The position numbers and the translations under genes are program-made. From contig CBFHMJ010000001.1 of the NCBI GenBank assembly GCA_965656875.1, forward strand, positions 1 through 64,000: DNA of 64,000 nucleotides, given 5' to 3'. Source of the stretch: CBFHMJ01 sp965656875. GTDB taxonomy: Bacteria; Pseudomonadota; Gammaproteobacteria; Enterobacterales; Alteromonadaceae. Every line of letters begins with the position of its first letter. Within the stretch, counting starts at the first letter, position 1. Below, one piece after another: positions 27,261 through 36,682 of the stretch. Under the pieces are notes generated by a model. The model had not been told where the DNA came from. It made no database searches and saw nothing but the letters and a program-made list of their open reading frames with translations.

Positions 27261-28625
27261 TTATTGAATAGTATCAGGTAACCAGGTCGCTATATCCGGC
27301 CAAATAAACAACATAGCCATAAGAAGCAACTGAATAACCACAAACGGAATAACTCCTTTGTAAATATCGGTTGTTTTAACAGATGGTGGTGCAACACCTC
27401 TCAAATAAAACAATGCGAAACCAAAGGGAGGAGTTAAAAAGGAAGTTTGAAGATTAATAGCCAGAAGAATACCAAGCCACACCGGATCAACCCCCATAGA
27501 AAACAATGCCGGAGCTACAATTGGCACCACCACGAACGTAATTTCTATAAAATCCAGAATAAAGCCCAGCAAAAATACTACAAGCATCACAAGAATCGTC
27601 GCACCTAACATACCGCCAGGTAATGATTCAAAAACGCTATTCACCATTTCTTCTCCGCCAAAACCCCGAAATACCAGAGAAAAAATTGAAGCTCCAATCA
27701 GGATTGCGAAGATCATTGAAGATACTTTCAATGTTCCCAGTGAGATATCAAACAGCACTGATGTTGATAATCGCTTTTTTATCGCTGCAAGAATTAATGC
27801 GCCAGCACCACCGGCTCCTGCGGCCTCTGTCGGTGTTGCAAACCCAAGAAGAATAGAACCCAACACAATAGCAATTAACATTAATGGTGGCACCAGTCCC
27901 GCCAATAATGACTCACTGTTTTCCTCTTCTTGTAAAGGCTCGCCGACATTTTTAGAAGAAGACAAGCTGGTCGCCGCAAAGGTATAAACGCCGTAAAGCA
28001 ACACTAACAGCATGCCTGGCACGATAGCTCCGGCAAATAAATCGCCAACCGATATGGTCTCGGGAGAAAAAATACCCTGATCAAGCTGAGATTTCTGATA
28101 AGCACTGGACAATACATCGCCTAACAATACCAGGGCAATAGAAGGGGGAATAATCTGGCCCAGTGTTCCTGTCGCAGTAATGATGCCACTGGACAGCGCA
28201 GGAGAATAACCTCGGTTAAGCATGACAGGCAAAGATATCAGCCCCATTGTGACGACCGTCGCACCAACAATTCCTGTGCTTGCCGCGAGCAACATACCAA
28301 CCAAAATGACAGATAATCCAATACCACTTTTTGAACGGCCAAATGCTGCAGCCATTGATGTTAATAATGACTCAGAGATTTTAGATTTTTCGAGTACCAG
28401 CCCCATAAAAACAAACAAAGGCACCGATACCAAAATCTGGTTATTCATAATGCCGTAGATTCTTGCAGGCAGTGCATAGAGGAATGAATTATCGAAGACA
28501 CCTGCCAAACTACCCAGCAAGGAAAACAGAAGTGCCGTACCACCGAGTGAAAAAGCAACCGGATAACCGATAAATAATCCGAGACAAACAAATAAAAACA
28601 TAAACAGAGGCATCAGTTCCATCAT
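27261..28625 (-). CDS. dctM: TRAP transporter large permease, DctM
   Basis: 454-residue integral membrane protein with about twelve hydrophobic segments and the family landmarks SVPLFVFMG, SSGIITATGTLGQIIPPS and LAINLQTSFLTPPFGFALFYL. It drives ion-coupled uptake with DctQ. Its start overlaps the dctQ stop by four bases, and dctP follows after 27 bases. Confidence 0.94.
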   Translation of the reverse strand: MMELMPLFMFLFVCLGLFIGYPVAFSLGGTALLFSLLGSLAGVFDNSFLYALPARIYGIMNNQILVSVPLFVFMGLVLEKSKISESLLTSMAAAFGRSKSGIGLSVILVGMLLAASTGIVGATVVTMGLISLPVMLNRGYSPALSSGIITATGTLGQIIPPSIALVLLGDVLSSAYQKSQLDQGIFSPETISVGDLFAGAIVPGMLLVLLYGVYTFAATSLSSSKNVGEPLQEEENSESLLAGLVPPLMLIAIVLGSILLGFATPTEAAGAGGAGALILAAIKKRLSTSVLFDISLGTLKVSSMIFAILIGASIFSLVFRGFGGEEMVNSVFESLPGGMLGATILVMLVVFLLGFILDFIEITFVVVPIVAPALFSMGVDPVWLGILLAINLQTSFLTPPFGFALFYLRGVAPPSVKTTDIYKGVIPFVVIQLLLMAMLFIWPDIATWLPDTIQ

Positions 28626-29146
28626 GATTCTGGCTCCTGTTTTGTCAGTAATACTAATCCATATTTAATAATCTGCGCGACTCCCTGCATGATCATCAGG
28701 GTTGAAAAGGCAAGAATAAGTGACTTGAGTATAAATACAGCGGGAATGCCTCCAGATTCCTGAGATGCTTCCAGGATCTGCCAGGATGATGCGACATAAC
28801 CAAAGCCGGTAACAAAGATATAAATAGCAACCGGCAGCAGAAAGAATAATGTACCGAATAAATTAGCCAGTGCTTTACCTTTTTTGCTGAACTTACGGTA
28901 GAAAACATCGACCCGAACATGCTCATCCTGCTGTAAGGTATACGCGGAGCCCAACATGAATACAGCAGCATGAAGATAGATCACGGATTCCTGCATTGCG
29001 ATCCAGCCGACTCGGAATGTTTCACGCAAAATAATAATAAGCGCAGTGATCAACACCATGCCTAATGTTGACCATGCAATAACAGACGCCAGCTTACGCG
29101 TGAAGCCATCCAGCAATTGTTGAAGTTTATTTAGGTTATCGATCAT
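28622..29146 (-). CDS. dctQ: TRAP transporter small permease, DctQ
   Basis: 174 residues from ATG 29146, with four predicted membrane helices. The DctQ signature is visible around LHAAVFMLGSAYTLQQDEHVRVDVFYRKFS. A TTG 17 codons upstream (29197) could extend it, but the extra residues are not family-like. No strong ribosome binding site favours either. It is the first gene of the TRAP operon. Confidence 0.88.
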   Translation of the reverse strand: MIDNLNKLQQLLDGFTRKLASVIAWSTLGMVLITALIIILRETFRVGWIAMQESVIYLHAAVFMLGSAYTLQQDEHVRVDVFYRKFSKKGKALANLFGTLFFLLPVAIYIFVTGFGYVASSWQILEASQESGGIPAVFILKSLILAFSTLMIMQGVAQIIKYGLVLLTKQEPES

Positions 29147-29244
29147 ATTGTAAATAGATTTTATGAAAACCCGGCTATCATCCTTGATGATTTTCAACTA
29201 TTCAACAAAAAACATACTAATACCGCTTAAACGTCAGACTAATG

Positions 29245-29634
29245 TTAGTTTGAGGACTGCAATGCATTGATGATCGCGATATTCGCCTCAGGAAACTCAT
29301 AGTTTGATAACTCCGACGTTTTTACCCAATGACACGGTTGCCCTTCTGCGCCATGAGGAGTACCGGTAAAGGCAGTAACTGTCCAGATATCTAAAAAAAC
29401 ATGCTTATCAGGGTACTCATGCCTGATTTCCATAAAAGGCTGACACGCCGTTACATGTATTCCAATCTCTTCTTTTAATTCACGCGCCAATGCCAGCTCA
29501 GTCGTCTCGCCTGATTCGACTTTTCCACCGGGGAATTCCCACTTACCAGCCTGATGACCTGTTTCACCACGCTTCGCAATGAAAATTTCATCTCCACGGA
29601 TGATCACTCCAACGGCTACATGTACTTGTTTCAT
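29245..29634 (-). CDS. mutT: 8-oxo-dGTP diphosphatase MutT
   Basis: Nudix hydrolase that removes 8-oxo-dGTP from the nucleotide pool, 129 residues (same as E. coli). The complete Nudix box, G-x5-E-x7-R-E-x2-E-E-x-G, spans residues 36-58. It lies downstream of secA in the same direction, the classical secA-mutT arrangement, but a terminator separates the two. Confidence 0.95.
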   Translation of the reverse strand: MKQVHVAVGVIIRGDEIFIAKRGETGHQAGKWEFPGGKVESGETTELALARELKEEIGIHVTACQPFMEIRHEYPDKHVFLDIWTVTAFTGTPHGAEGQPCHWVKTSELSNYEFPEANIAIINALQSSN

Positions 29635-29660
29635 TTAACTCTCCCAAAATACACCCACAA

Positions 29661-29685
29661 AAAAGGGCGGATAATCCGCCCTTTT
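29661..29685 (-). terminator. Intrinsic terminator of secA
   Basis: AAAAGGGCGGA (29661-29671) and TCCGCCCTTTT (29675-29685) form an 11-bp stem with a 3-base loop, with T-rich flanks on both strands. It lies about 20 bases after the secA stop and just before mutT. Confidence 0.93.
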
Positions 29686-29703
29686 TCTAATTCAAAACAA
29701 TTA

Positions 29704-32415
29704 TCAGCTCAATTTACCGTGACAATGTTTGTATTTTTTACCTGAACCGCAGTGACATGGATCATTACGACCAATCTTAGGCCCATCACGAACAACACTT
29801 TGCTCAGTTGCATTTGCTGAATGCTCGCCAATTTGCTGCGTTTCTTCATGCTGATACTGATGAGGAACTTCACCTGTACGACGGCGCTGTTCTTCAACCG
29901 CTTCGACGTCTTCTTCAGCTCTGACCTGAACTTTACTCAGAATACCAATTACGTCTGTCTTTAATTCTTCAAGCATATTGCTGAACAATTCAAAAGACTC
30001 ACGCTTATATTCCTGTTTAGGATTTTTCTGGGCGTAACCACGCAGGTGAATCCCTTGACGTAAATGATCCATTGCCGCCAGATGCTCTTTCCAGTGCTGA
30101 TCAAGGCTCTGCAACATAATCGCTTTTTCAAACTGACGTATAACCTGTTCACCAACCATTTCTTCTTTCTCGGTGTACTGAGTTTCCATCAATTCAAGAA
30201 TACGTTCACGAATCTTTTCTTCGTACAATTTATCATCGTCATCAAGCCATTTCTGAACAGGCACATCCGTATTGAAATCGTTTTTCAAACGTTCTTCCAA
30301 TGCCGGGATATCCCACATTTCGTCCAGTGACTCAGGCGGAATATATTGATCAATGACTCCATTGACAACATCATGACGAATTGCAGACACCGTATCTTTA
30401 ATATCACCTTCATCTAACAATTCATTACGCTGTTCGTAGATCACCTTACGCTGATCGTTGGCCACATCATCATATTCAAGTAACTGTTTACGAATATCAA
30501 AGTTACGCGCTTCTACTTTACGCTGTGCATTTTCAATGGCTTTAGTTACCCATGGGTGTTCAATGGCTTCGCCTCGTTCCATACCCAGCTTTCTCATCAT
30601 GTTAGATACACGATCAGAAGCAAAGATACGCATCAAAGCATCTTCCATCGACAAGTAGAAACGAGAAACACCCGGATCACCCTGACGACCAGAACGACCA
30701 CGCAACTGATTATCGATACGACGAGATTCATGACGTTCAGTACCAATGATGAACAAGCCACCCGCCTTGATAACTTCATCATGACGTACTTTCCAGTCAG
30801 CTTTAATCGCTTCAATCTGCTGTTCGTCAGGATTGTCTAACTTGTCAATTTCAGACTGCCAGTTACCGCCTAATACGATATCTGTACCACGGCCAGCCAT
30901 ATTCGTTGCAATGGTTACTGCACCAGGTAAACCGGCATCCGCAACAATTGAAGCTTCTTGCTGGTGGAATTTAGCATTTAGCACGTTGTGCTTAATTTTT
31001 TCTTTCTTTAGCAAACGAGCAAGATATTCAGAAACTTCGATCGAAACCGTACCAACCAGCACAGGCTGCTTGCGTTCCTGACACTCTCTGATGTTCTCAA
31101 TAATCGCTTCGTACTTTTCTTCAGCTGTCAGATAAATCAAATCAGCACGATCATCACGAACCATCGGACGATTAGTTGGGATGACCACAGTATCCAATCC
31201 GTAGATTTGCTGGAATTCAAACGCTTCGGTGTCAGCAGTACCAGTCATACCAGCAAGCTTTTCATAGATACGGAAGTAATTCTGGAAAGTAATGGAAGCC
31301 AGTGTCTGATTTTCGTTTTGGATCTGAACGCCTTCTTTAGCTTCAACAGCCTGATGTAAACCTTCAGACCAACGACGTCCTTCCATAGTACGACCAGTGT
31401 GCTCGTCAACGATAACAACATCACCATCTTTTACGATGTAATCAACGTCTTTCTGGAATAGATTATGCGCTCTTAAACCAGCATAAACATGATGTAACAG
31501 TGGAATGTTTGATGCAGAATATAGCGAATCTTCGTTTTGTAAAATACCGTTATTACGCAGCAATTCTTCAACGAAAATCTGACCACGTTCAGTCAGGAAT
31601 ACTTGCTTAGATTTTTCATCTAAAGTGAAGTGACCATCTCCCATTTCACCTTCTTCGTCTTCTTTTGCCTGACGTTCAAGTTCTGGAATGATGGTATTAA
31701 TGCGGGTATAAAGCTCTGAGCTGTCATCAGCAGCGCCAGAAATAATAAGAGGAGTTCTCGCTTCGTCAATAAGGATTGAATCAACTTCATCCACAATCGC
31801 GTAATGAAGTGGACGCTGAACACGCTCTTCAGGGGAAAACGCCATATTGTCACGAAGATAATCGAAACCAAATTCGTTATTTGTGCCGTATGTAATATCG
31901 CAGCTGTAAGCCTGGCGCTTAGCATCAGGAGACATGCCAGGTACGTTACAGCCAACAGTCAAACCAAGATATTCAAACAACGGACGATTGGTCTCTGCAT
32001 CACGCATTGCCAGGTAGTCATTCACCGTGATGACGTGTACGCCTTTACCGGTCAGGCCATTCAGGTAAGCAGTCAACGTTGCCGTCAGCGTTTTACCTTC
32101 ACCAGTTCTCATCTCTGCGATTCGACCTTCATGAAGAACCATACCGCCAATCATCTGCACATCAAAATGACGCATAGCAAAAACACGGCGACTTGCTTCA
32201 CGAACTGTAGCAAATGCTTCAACCAGAATATCATCCAGTGAACTTCCAGCCTCAAGACGCTTCTTAAAGTCAGCTGTTTTAGCTTTCAGATCGTCATCAG
32301 ACAAGGCCTGATAACTATTATCAAGTTCATTTATTTTAGCTACAACTTTCTTTATCTTTTTAATTTTTCTATCGTTTCGGCTACCAATTATCTTGGTAAG
32401 AAGTTTCACTATCAT
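29704..32415 (-). CDS. secA: Preprotein translocase ATPase SecA
   Basis: ATP-driven motor of Sec export, 903 residues (E. coli 901). Walker A GEGKT is at 105-109 and the DEVDSILIDEARTPLIISG Walker B region near 209. Motor motifs ATNMAGRGTDI and QLRGRSGRQGDPG are present. The C-terminus ends with the zinc-binding CHCGSGKKYKHCHG used for SecB and phospholipid contact. No secM-like arrest peptide is visible between it and the upstream M23 gene. Confidence 0.98.
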   Translation of the reverse strand: MIVKLLTKIIGSRNDRKIKKIKKVVAKINELDNSYQALSDDDLKAKTADFKKRLEAGSSLDDILVEAFATVREASRRVFAMRHFDVQMIGGMVLHEGRIAEMRTGEGKTLTATLTAYLNGLTGKGVHVITVNDYLAMRDAETNRPLFEYLGLTVGCNVPGMSPDAKRQAYSCDITYGTNNEFGFDYLRDNMAFSPEERVQRPLHYAIVDEVDSILIDEARTPLIISGAADDSSELYTRINTIIPELERQAKEDEEGEMGDGHFTLDEKSKQVFLTERGQIFVEELLRNNGILQNEDSLYSASNIPLLHHVYAGLRAHNLFQKDVDYIVKDGDVVIVDEHTGRTMEGRRWSEGLHQAVEAKEGVQIQNENQTLASITFQNYFRIYEKLAGMTGTADTEAFEFQQIYGLDTVVIPTNRPMVRDDRADLIYLTAEEKYEAIIENIRECQERKQPVLVGTVSIEVSEYLARLLKKEKIKHNVLNAKFHQQEASIVADAGLPGAVTIATNMAGRGTDIVLGGNWQSEIDKLDNPDEQQIEAIKADWKVRHDEVIKAGGLFIIGTERHESRRIDNQLRGRSGRQGDPGVSRFYLSMEDALMRIFASDRVSNMMRKLGMERGEAIEHPWVTKAIENAQRKVEARNFDIRKQLLEYDDVANDQRKVIYEQRNELLDEGDIKDTVSAIRHDVVNGVIDQYIPPESLDEMWDIPALEERLKNDFNTDVPVQKWLDDDDKLYEEKIRERILELMETQYTEKEEMVGEQVIRQFEKAIMLQSLDQHWKEHLAAMDHLRQGIHLRGYAQKNPKQEYKRESFELFSNMLEELKTDVIGILSKVQVRAEEDVEAVEEQRRRTGEVPHQYQHEETQQIGEHSANATEQSVVRDGPKIGRNDPCHCGSGKKYKHCHGKLS

Positions 32416-32851
32416 GATTTGTCCGTTTTACTACAAATTTTTAATCTGGTTCACTACACAGCTCAGTTACCAACACTTTCATTTTTACGTTATTGCATTG
32501 AAGGTACTGACTTGTAGTGCAAAAATTTCACCTGAACAGCGCACAAAGACAATTCGTTCAGAACTTAACGCTAATTCGCTCTGTACATGGCCTGTCTACA
32601 CAACGATTAAATAACGTTTCGCTCATCACGTTAATCGCATACAAAATCTACACAGGAAATTCCCACGACAGAGAAATACATGGGGTCTGATTTGCGGTAA
32701 TTCAAATTTTGGCGAGTGATTGTAACCTGGTATTTTGCTCACTACACGGCAAAAATGTACCAATGGACAAAAATATTTACCGGGAAACAATCAAATAGAC
32801 AGGAAATTTACCATTATCATCAGAACACGCAAATCTCAGGGATTAATCTGA
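32416..32851. other. Intergenic gap upstream of secA
   Basis: 436 AT-rich bases between the M23 peptidase stop and secA, both leftward. It should hold the secA promoter. No FxxxxWIxxxxGIRAGP-type arrest peptide (SecM) or other small gene is visible, and no terminator stands out after the M23 gene. Confidence 0.45.
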
Positions 32852-33766
32852 TTATTTGCGATATACGTATTTAGCCGGGTCAACCTGCTTGCCACTTTTC
32901 AATACTTCATAATGAACATGAGGACCAGTTGAACGGCCTGAGCTACCCATTTTTGCAATAGTCTGACCTTTTGTCACAACATCGCCAACTTTCACCAGCA
33001 GTTCTTTATTATGACCATAGCGGGTTTTTAACTTACCACCATGATCGATTTCAATTAAATTCCCATACCCATATCGCTCACCCGACCAGGTAATAACACC
33101 AGCACCAGTCGCAATGACATCAGAGCCTTCTTCGCCGGCAAAATCTATCCCAAGATGCTCAGCAGGTAAACCAGTGAACGGATCTTTGCGAATACCAAAA
33201 TAAGACGATAACCAGCCTGCATTAACAGGTCTACCAGACAACGACGAATCATCTTCAATATAATTACTAATCAGAATTGATTCGAGGATCTCCATTTTTT
33301 GCTCCTGATTATGCATCACTGCAATCATTTCAGTGATTTCATTGAGCAATTCTCGTGTATTCACACTTGCGTTATCAACAGACGCATCAAGCCCGCCAAT
33401 TGCCGGGAGTTCTTCAAACGCAAAGGCTTCATTCGGGACATTTGCAACCTGAGCAAGTTTATCGCCGAATGCTTCCAGACGATTCACATGACCTTGCAGT
33501 TCACCCAGTTTTGACTGAAACGCCAACAAGCGACGCTCGGTATGTTTTTTTAGAAGGGTAAGTTGTTCTTTTTGACTGGCGTAATCGCTTTGAGAATTTG
33601 CGATACGTTCTTTGAAAATGACACGTTCTAATGTCATTGTGCGGTAGTTTTTATAGCCTACAACAGCCAGTATAAATGCTATAAAGAAAGCACTGATCCA
33701 TTGCCATTTAGCGATCCTGGCTCGGTATTTTACTTTCTTTCCTCTATATATTACCGTTAGGCTCAT
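32852..33766 (-). CDS. Membrane-anchored M23 (LytM-type) peptidoglycan endopeptidase
   Basis: 304 residues. One N-terminal membrane helix (about 23-40), a periplasmic coiled-coil segment (about 50-110 and 140-175) and a C-terminal M23 domain. Zinc ligands are intact: H-x3-D at His214/Asp218 and H-x-H at 293-295, plus YGHN at 260-263. It is therefore expected to be an active D,D-endopeptidase, unlike the degenerate EnvC/NlpD type. It lies between dciA and secA at the end of the division cluster. Confidence 0.92.
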   Translation of the reverse strand: MSLTVIYRGKKVKYRARIAKWQWISAFFIAFILAVVGYKNYRTMTLERVIFKERIANSQSDYASQKEQLTLLKKHTERRLLAFQSKLGELQGHVNRLEAFGDKLAQVANVPNEAFAFEELPAIGGLDASVDNASVNTRELLNEITEMIAVMHNQEQKMEILESILISNYIEDDSSLSGRPVNAGWLSSYFGIRKDPFTGLPAEHLGIDFAGEEGSDVIATGAGVITWSGERYGYGNLIEIDHGGKLKTRYGHNKELLVKVGDVVTKGQTIAKMGSSGRSTGPHVHYEVLKSGKQVDPAKYVYRK

Positions 33767-33790
33767 AATCTGTTGCGTGGTTCAAACTTT

Positions 33791-34276
33791 GTGTCCAAAA
33801 GAAAAGCACCTCAATCGCTGAATAACCTGCTGGGAAAAAGCCAGGGTCAAATCAAAAAAGTTGTCGATTTCAACCAACATTCACATCAGTTAAAAACACT
33901 TCTGGAAGGTGCCACGAGCGTTACTATCGCGCAAAATTGCTTTATTAGCAACTATCGGCAGGGAACGCTATTTATTGAGACTTCTTCTTCAACAATTGCA
34001 ATGCGGCTCAATTTTTTGCAGCAATCATTGATAGAAACATTTCGTCAGCATGCATTCCCGGATCTTGCAGGAATTAAAATAACGATAACACCTGTAAAGC
34101 ATTCCCCGACAAATAACATGAAAATTAGTCAGACTCAGGTTAAACAGGGTTCAACTCGCCCTTCTGTCAGTGAAGAAACCGCTGAATCTCTCAAATTAAC
34201 AGCTGAACTGGCCTCTGGAAAACTCAAAGAAAGTCTGAACAGGCTCGCCAACCGGATACAAAAAAAGCAGCCCTAG
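33791..34276 (+). CDS. DciA-like DUF721 protein
   Basis: About 161 residues from GTG 33791 (MSKRKAPQSLNNLLGK); a TTG at 33773 is an alternative. The DUF721 fold is recognisable by the SLNNLL opening and the central hydrophobic block (NCFISNYRQGTLFIETSSS). DciA is the ancestral loader/regulator of the replicative helicase DnaB in bacteria without DnaC. Its place between lpxC and secA is typical. The C-terminal half is polar and probably disordered. It is divergent from the M23 gene with almost no spacer. Confidence 0.78.
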   Translation: MSKRKAPQSLNNLLGKSQGQIKKVVDFNQHSHQLKTLLEGATSVTIAQNCFISNYRQGTLFIETSSSTIAMRLNFLQQSLIETFRQHAFPDLAGIKITITPVKHSPTNNMKISQTQVKQGSTRPSVSEETAESLKLTAELASGKLKESLNRLANRIQKKQP

Positions 34277-34286
34277 AGCTGCTTTT
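34263..34286. terminator. Bidirectional terminator between dciA and lpxC
   Basis: AAAAGCAGC (34263-34271) pairs with GCTGCTTTT (34278-34286). The dciA TAG stop is in the loop. A/T tails on both strands suit the convergent genes dciA and lpxC. Confidence 0.85.
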
Positions 34287-34310
34287 CTTTAAACAGATGT
34301 TATAACAATC

Positions 34311-35225
34311 CTACCAGGCGAATTCTGGTGCTGTTATACCTGCCTTTTCGGCTTCTTTATCATCAAATGTAACGTATTCCCACGCATCCTGATTTTCAAG
34401 CAAGGCAACAAGAACCTTGTTATTCAAATCATGGCCTGATTTATACGCATTCAGACAACCTAGAATAGTATGACCTGCCATGTATAAGTCACCGACAGCA
34501 TCAAGAATCTTGTGCTTAACGAATTCATCATCGTAGCGTAAACCTTCCGGGTTCAACACTTTAAATTCGTCAAGAGCAACGGCGTTCTCCATGCTCGCAC
34601 CTAAAGCCAGATTATTCGCGTGTAATACTTCTATATCACGCATGAAACCAAACGTTCTGGCTCGGCTGATCTCTTTCGTAAATGATGCCGGTGTAATATC
34701 CATTTCAATTCGTTGCTTTGTCGCAGCAATTGCCGGATGAGAAAAATCGATGGTGAAATCAATTTTAAATCCATCATGCGGCACTAATTCTGCCCACTTA
34801 TCACCATCTTCTACACGAACAGGCGACTTAACACGAATGAACTTCTTAGCAACGTTTTGCTCTTCAATACCCGCTTTCTGTAACAGATAAATAAAAGCAC
34901 TGGAGCTACCATCCATAATTGGAATTTCTGCTGCATCAACATCAATAACGATATTATCAATGCCAAGACCAGCTATTGCCGCTACCAGATGCTCCGTTGT
35001 TGAAAGACGAACATTATCTTCATTGATAAGACAAGTGCACATCTGAGTATCGCCAACAAGATCTGGTCTTGCTTTGAATTCCACTACAGGTTCAAGATCA
35101 ACCCGCCGAAAAATAATTCCGGTATTTTCAGGCGCAGGCCGGAGAGCTAGTGTGACCTTCTCACCTTTATGTAATCCAATACCTGTTGCAGTAACAGGTT
35201 GACTAATTGTGCGTTGTCTAATCAT
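34311..35225 (-). CDS. lpxC: UDP-3-O-acyl-N-acetylglucosamine deacetylase LpxC
   Basis: Zn-dependent committed step of lipid A synthesis. It is 304 residues from ATG 35225, which gives the standard opening MIRQRTISQ; the GTG at 35237 adds four residues. Zinc-ligand regions TTEHLVAA and VKHKILDAVGDLYMAGH are intact. It is the last gene of the dcw cluster, as in E. coli. Confidence 0.97.
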   Translation of the reverse strand: MIRQRTISQPVTATGIGLHKGEKVTLALRPAPENTGIIFRRVDLEPVVEFKARPDLVGDTQMCTCLINEDNVRLSTTEHLVAAIAGLGIDNIVIDVDAAEIPIMDGSSSAFIYLLQKAGIEEQNVAKKFIRVKSPVRVEDGDKWAELVPHDGFKIDFTIDFSHPAIAATKQRIEMDITPASFTKEISRARTFGFMRDIEVLHANNLALGASMENAVALDEFKVLNPEGLRYDDEFVKHKILDAVGDLYMAGHTILGCLNAYKSGHDLNNKVLVALLENQDAWEYVTFDDKEAEKAGITAPEFAW

Positions 35226-35333
35226 AGGCTCATTCACTAAAAATCAACGAAAACCGATACATGGCCACCGAAATGGCGGCAGACTATACCACATCTGTTC
35301 TATATTTGCCAATTTGTTGACCAGCTGGTTAAC

Positions 35334-36515
35334 TTAATCGGCTTGTTTTCTCAAAAACGCAGGAATATCAAAGTAAGTTTCTTTTTCCTGTTCCTGAGAC
35401 ACTTGAGCAGCTGACTGATGAGCAACGGTTGTTTCAGGTGTTGTAACAACGTTATTTACAGCCGACATATCAAGTGCAGCACTTGAATTATAAACAGGTG
35501 CTGTGACCTGAGGTTTGACTGGCGCTGCATTGTTTACTAACGAAATATCAGGCTTTCTTTCACCACCGATACCTGTAGCAACAACCGTTACGCGAAGTTC
35601 ATCACTCATTTCAGGGTCAATAACCGCACCAACAACAACCGTAGCATTCTCAGATGCGAATGCTTTTACTGCATTACCCACGGTTTCAAATTCTTCAATG
35701 CTAATATCAAGGCCCGCGGTAATATTAACCAAAATACCTTTAGCACCTGATAAGTCGATATCTTCAAGTAATGGGCTTGAAATAGCTTCATTAGCCGCTT
35801 CTTCTGCGCGATCAGAGCCAGACGCTGTGCCTGTTCCCATCATCGCCGTGCCCATTTCCTGCATGACTGTTCTTACATCAGCGAAGTCAACGTTAATCAG
35901 ACCAGGGCGAGTAATCAGCTCTGCAATCCCCTGAACCGCACCTAACAATACATTGTTTGCTGCTTTAAATGCGTCTAACAGACTGGTTCCTTTACCCAGA
36001 ACTTTTAATAATTTGTCGTTCGGGATAGTGATTAGAGAGTCAACATTGCTAGAAAGTTCCTCAATACCTGAATCTGCAAAGCCCATTCGTTTCTTTCCTT
36101 CAAAAGGAAACGGCTTTGTAACAACAGCGACCGTTAGAATTCCCAGTTCTTTTGCTACCTGTGCGACAACTGGTGCAGCACCAGTACCTGTACCACCACC
36201 CATACCGGCAGCGATAAATACCATATCAGCGCCTTCAAGTGTTTCTTTGATTGTCTCGCGATCTTCTTCAGCTGACTGACGACCAATCTCTGGATTGGCA
36301 CCGGCACCTAAACCTTTAGTGACACCCGTACCCAGTTGTAACGTTGAACGTGCAGAAGAATTTCTTAACGCCTGCGCATCGGTATTTGCTGCAACAAATT
36401 CAACGCCTTCAATTGTTTGCTGAACCATGTGTTCAACAGCGTTACCGCCGCCGCCGCCAACACCAATTACTTTTATGACAGCCTGTTCGCTGTGCTCTTC
36501 CATCAACTCAAACAT
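35334..36515 (-). CDS. ftsZ: Cell division GTPase FtsZ
   Basis: Tubulin-like GTPase of the Z-ring, 393 residues. The tubulin signature GGGTGTGA is at 106-113, followed by the T7 loop region NVDFADVRTVM. A variable linker leads to the C-terminal peptide DIPAFLRKQAD (383-393), which binds FtsA and ZipA. It is separated from ftsA by 167 bases, enough for its own promoter. Confidence 0.98.
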   Translation of the reverse strand: MFELMEEHSEQAVIKVIGVGGGGGNAVEHMVQQTIEGVEFVAANTDAQALRNSSARSTLQLGTGVTKGLGAGANPEIGRQSAEEDRETIKETLEGADMVFIAAGMGGGTGTGAAPVVAQVAKELGILTVAVVTKPFPFEGKKRMGFADSGIEELSSNVDSLITIPNDKLLKVLGKGTSLLDAFKAANNVLLGAVQGIAELITRPGLINVDFADVRTVMQEMGTAMMGTGTASGSDRAEEAANEAISSPLLEDIDLSGAKGILVNITAGLDISIEEFETVGNAVKAFASENATVVVGAVIDPEMSDELRVTVVATGIGGERKPDISLVNNAAPVKPQVTAPVYNSSAALDMSAVNNVVTTPETTVAHQSAAQVSQEQEKETYFDIPAFLRKQAD

Positions 36516-36682
36516 CTATCTCTCTCCGAATAATATTTGTTCGCTATTTCTGGACTATGCCGATGAAACACAATCCTTCAGCGAAATGTGTGTAATACTA
36601 ACGTTTTATAAACATTGAAAAAATTACTTTTTATAGCTATTTGCGTATTTCTGGCATAAAACTGCCTATCTTTTAGACGAAT

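Noticed and set aside
28622..29197. Longer dctQ starting at the TTG at 29197
   Set aside because: The 17 extra residues are not typical of DctQ and the codon is weak; ATG 29146 gives a normal N-terminus.
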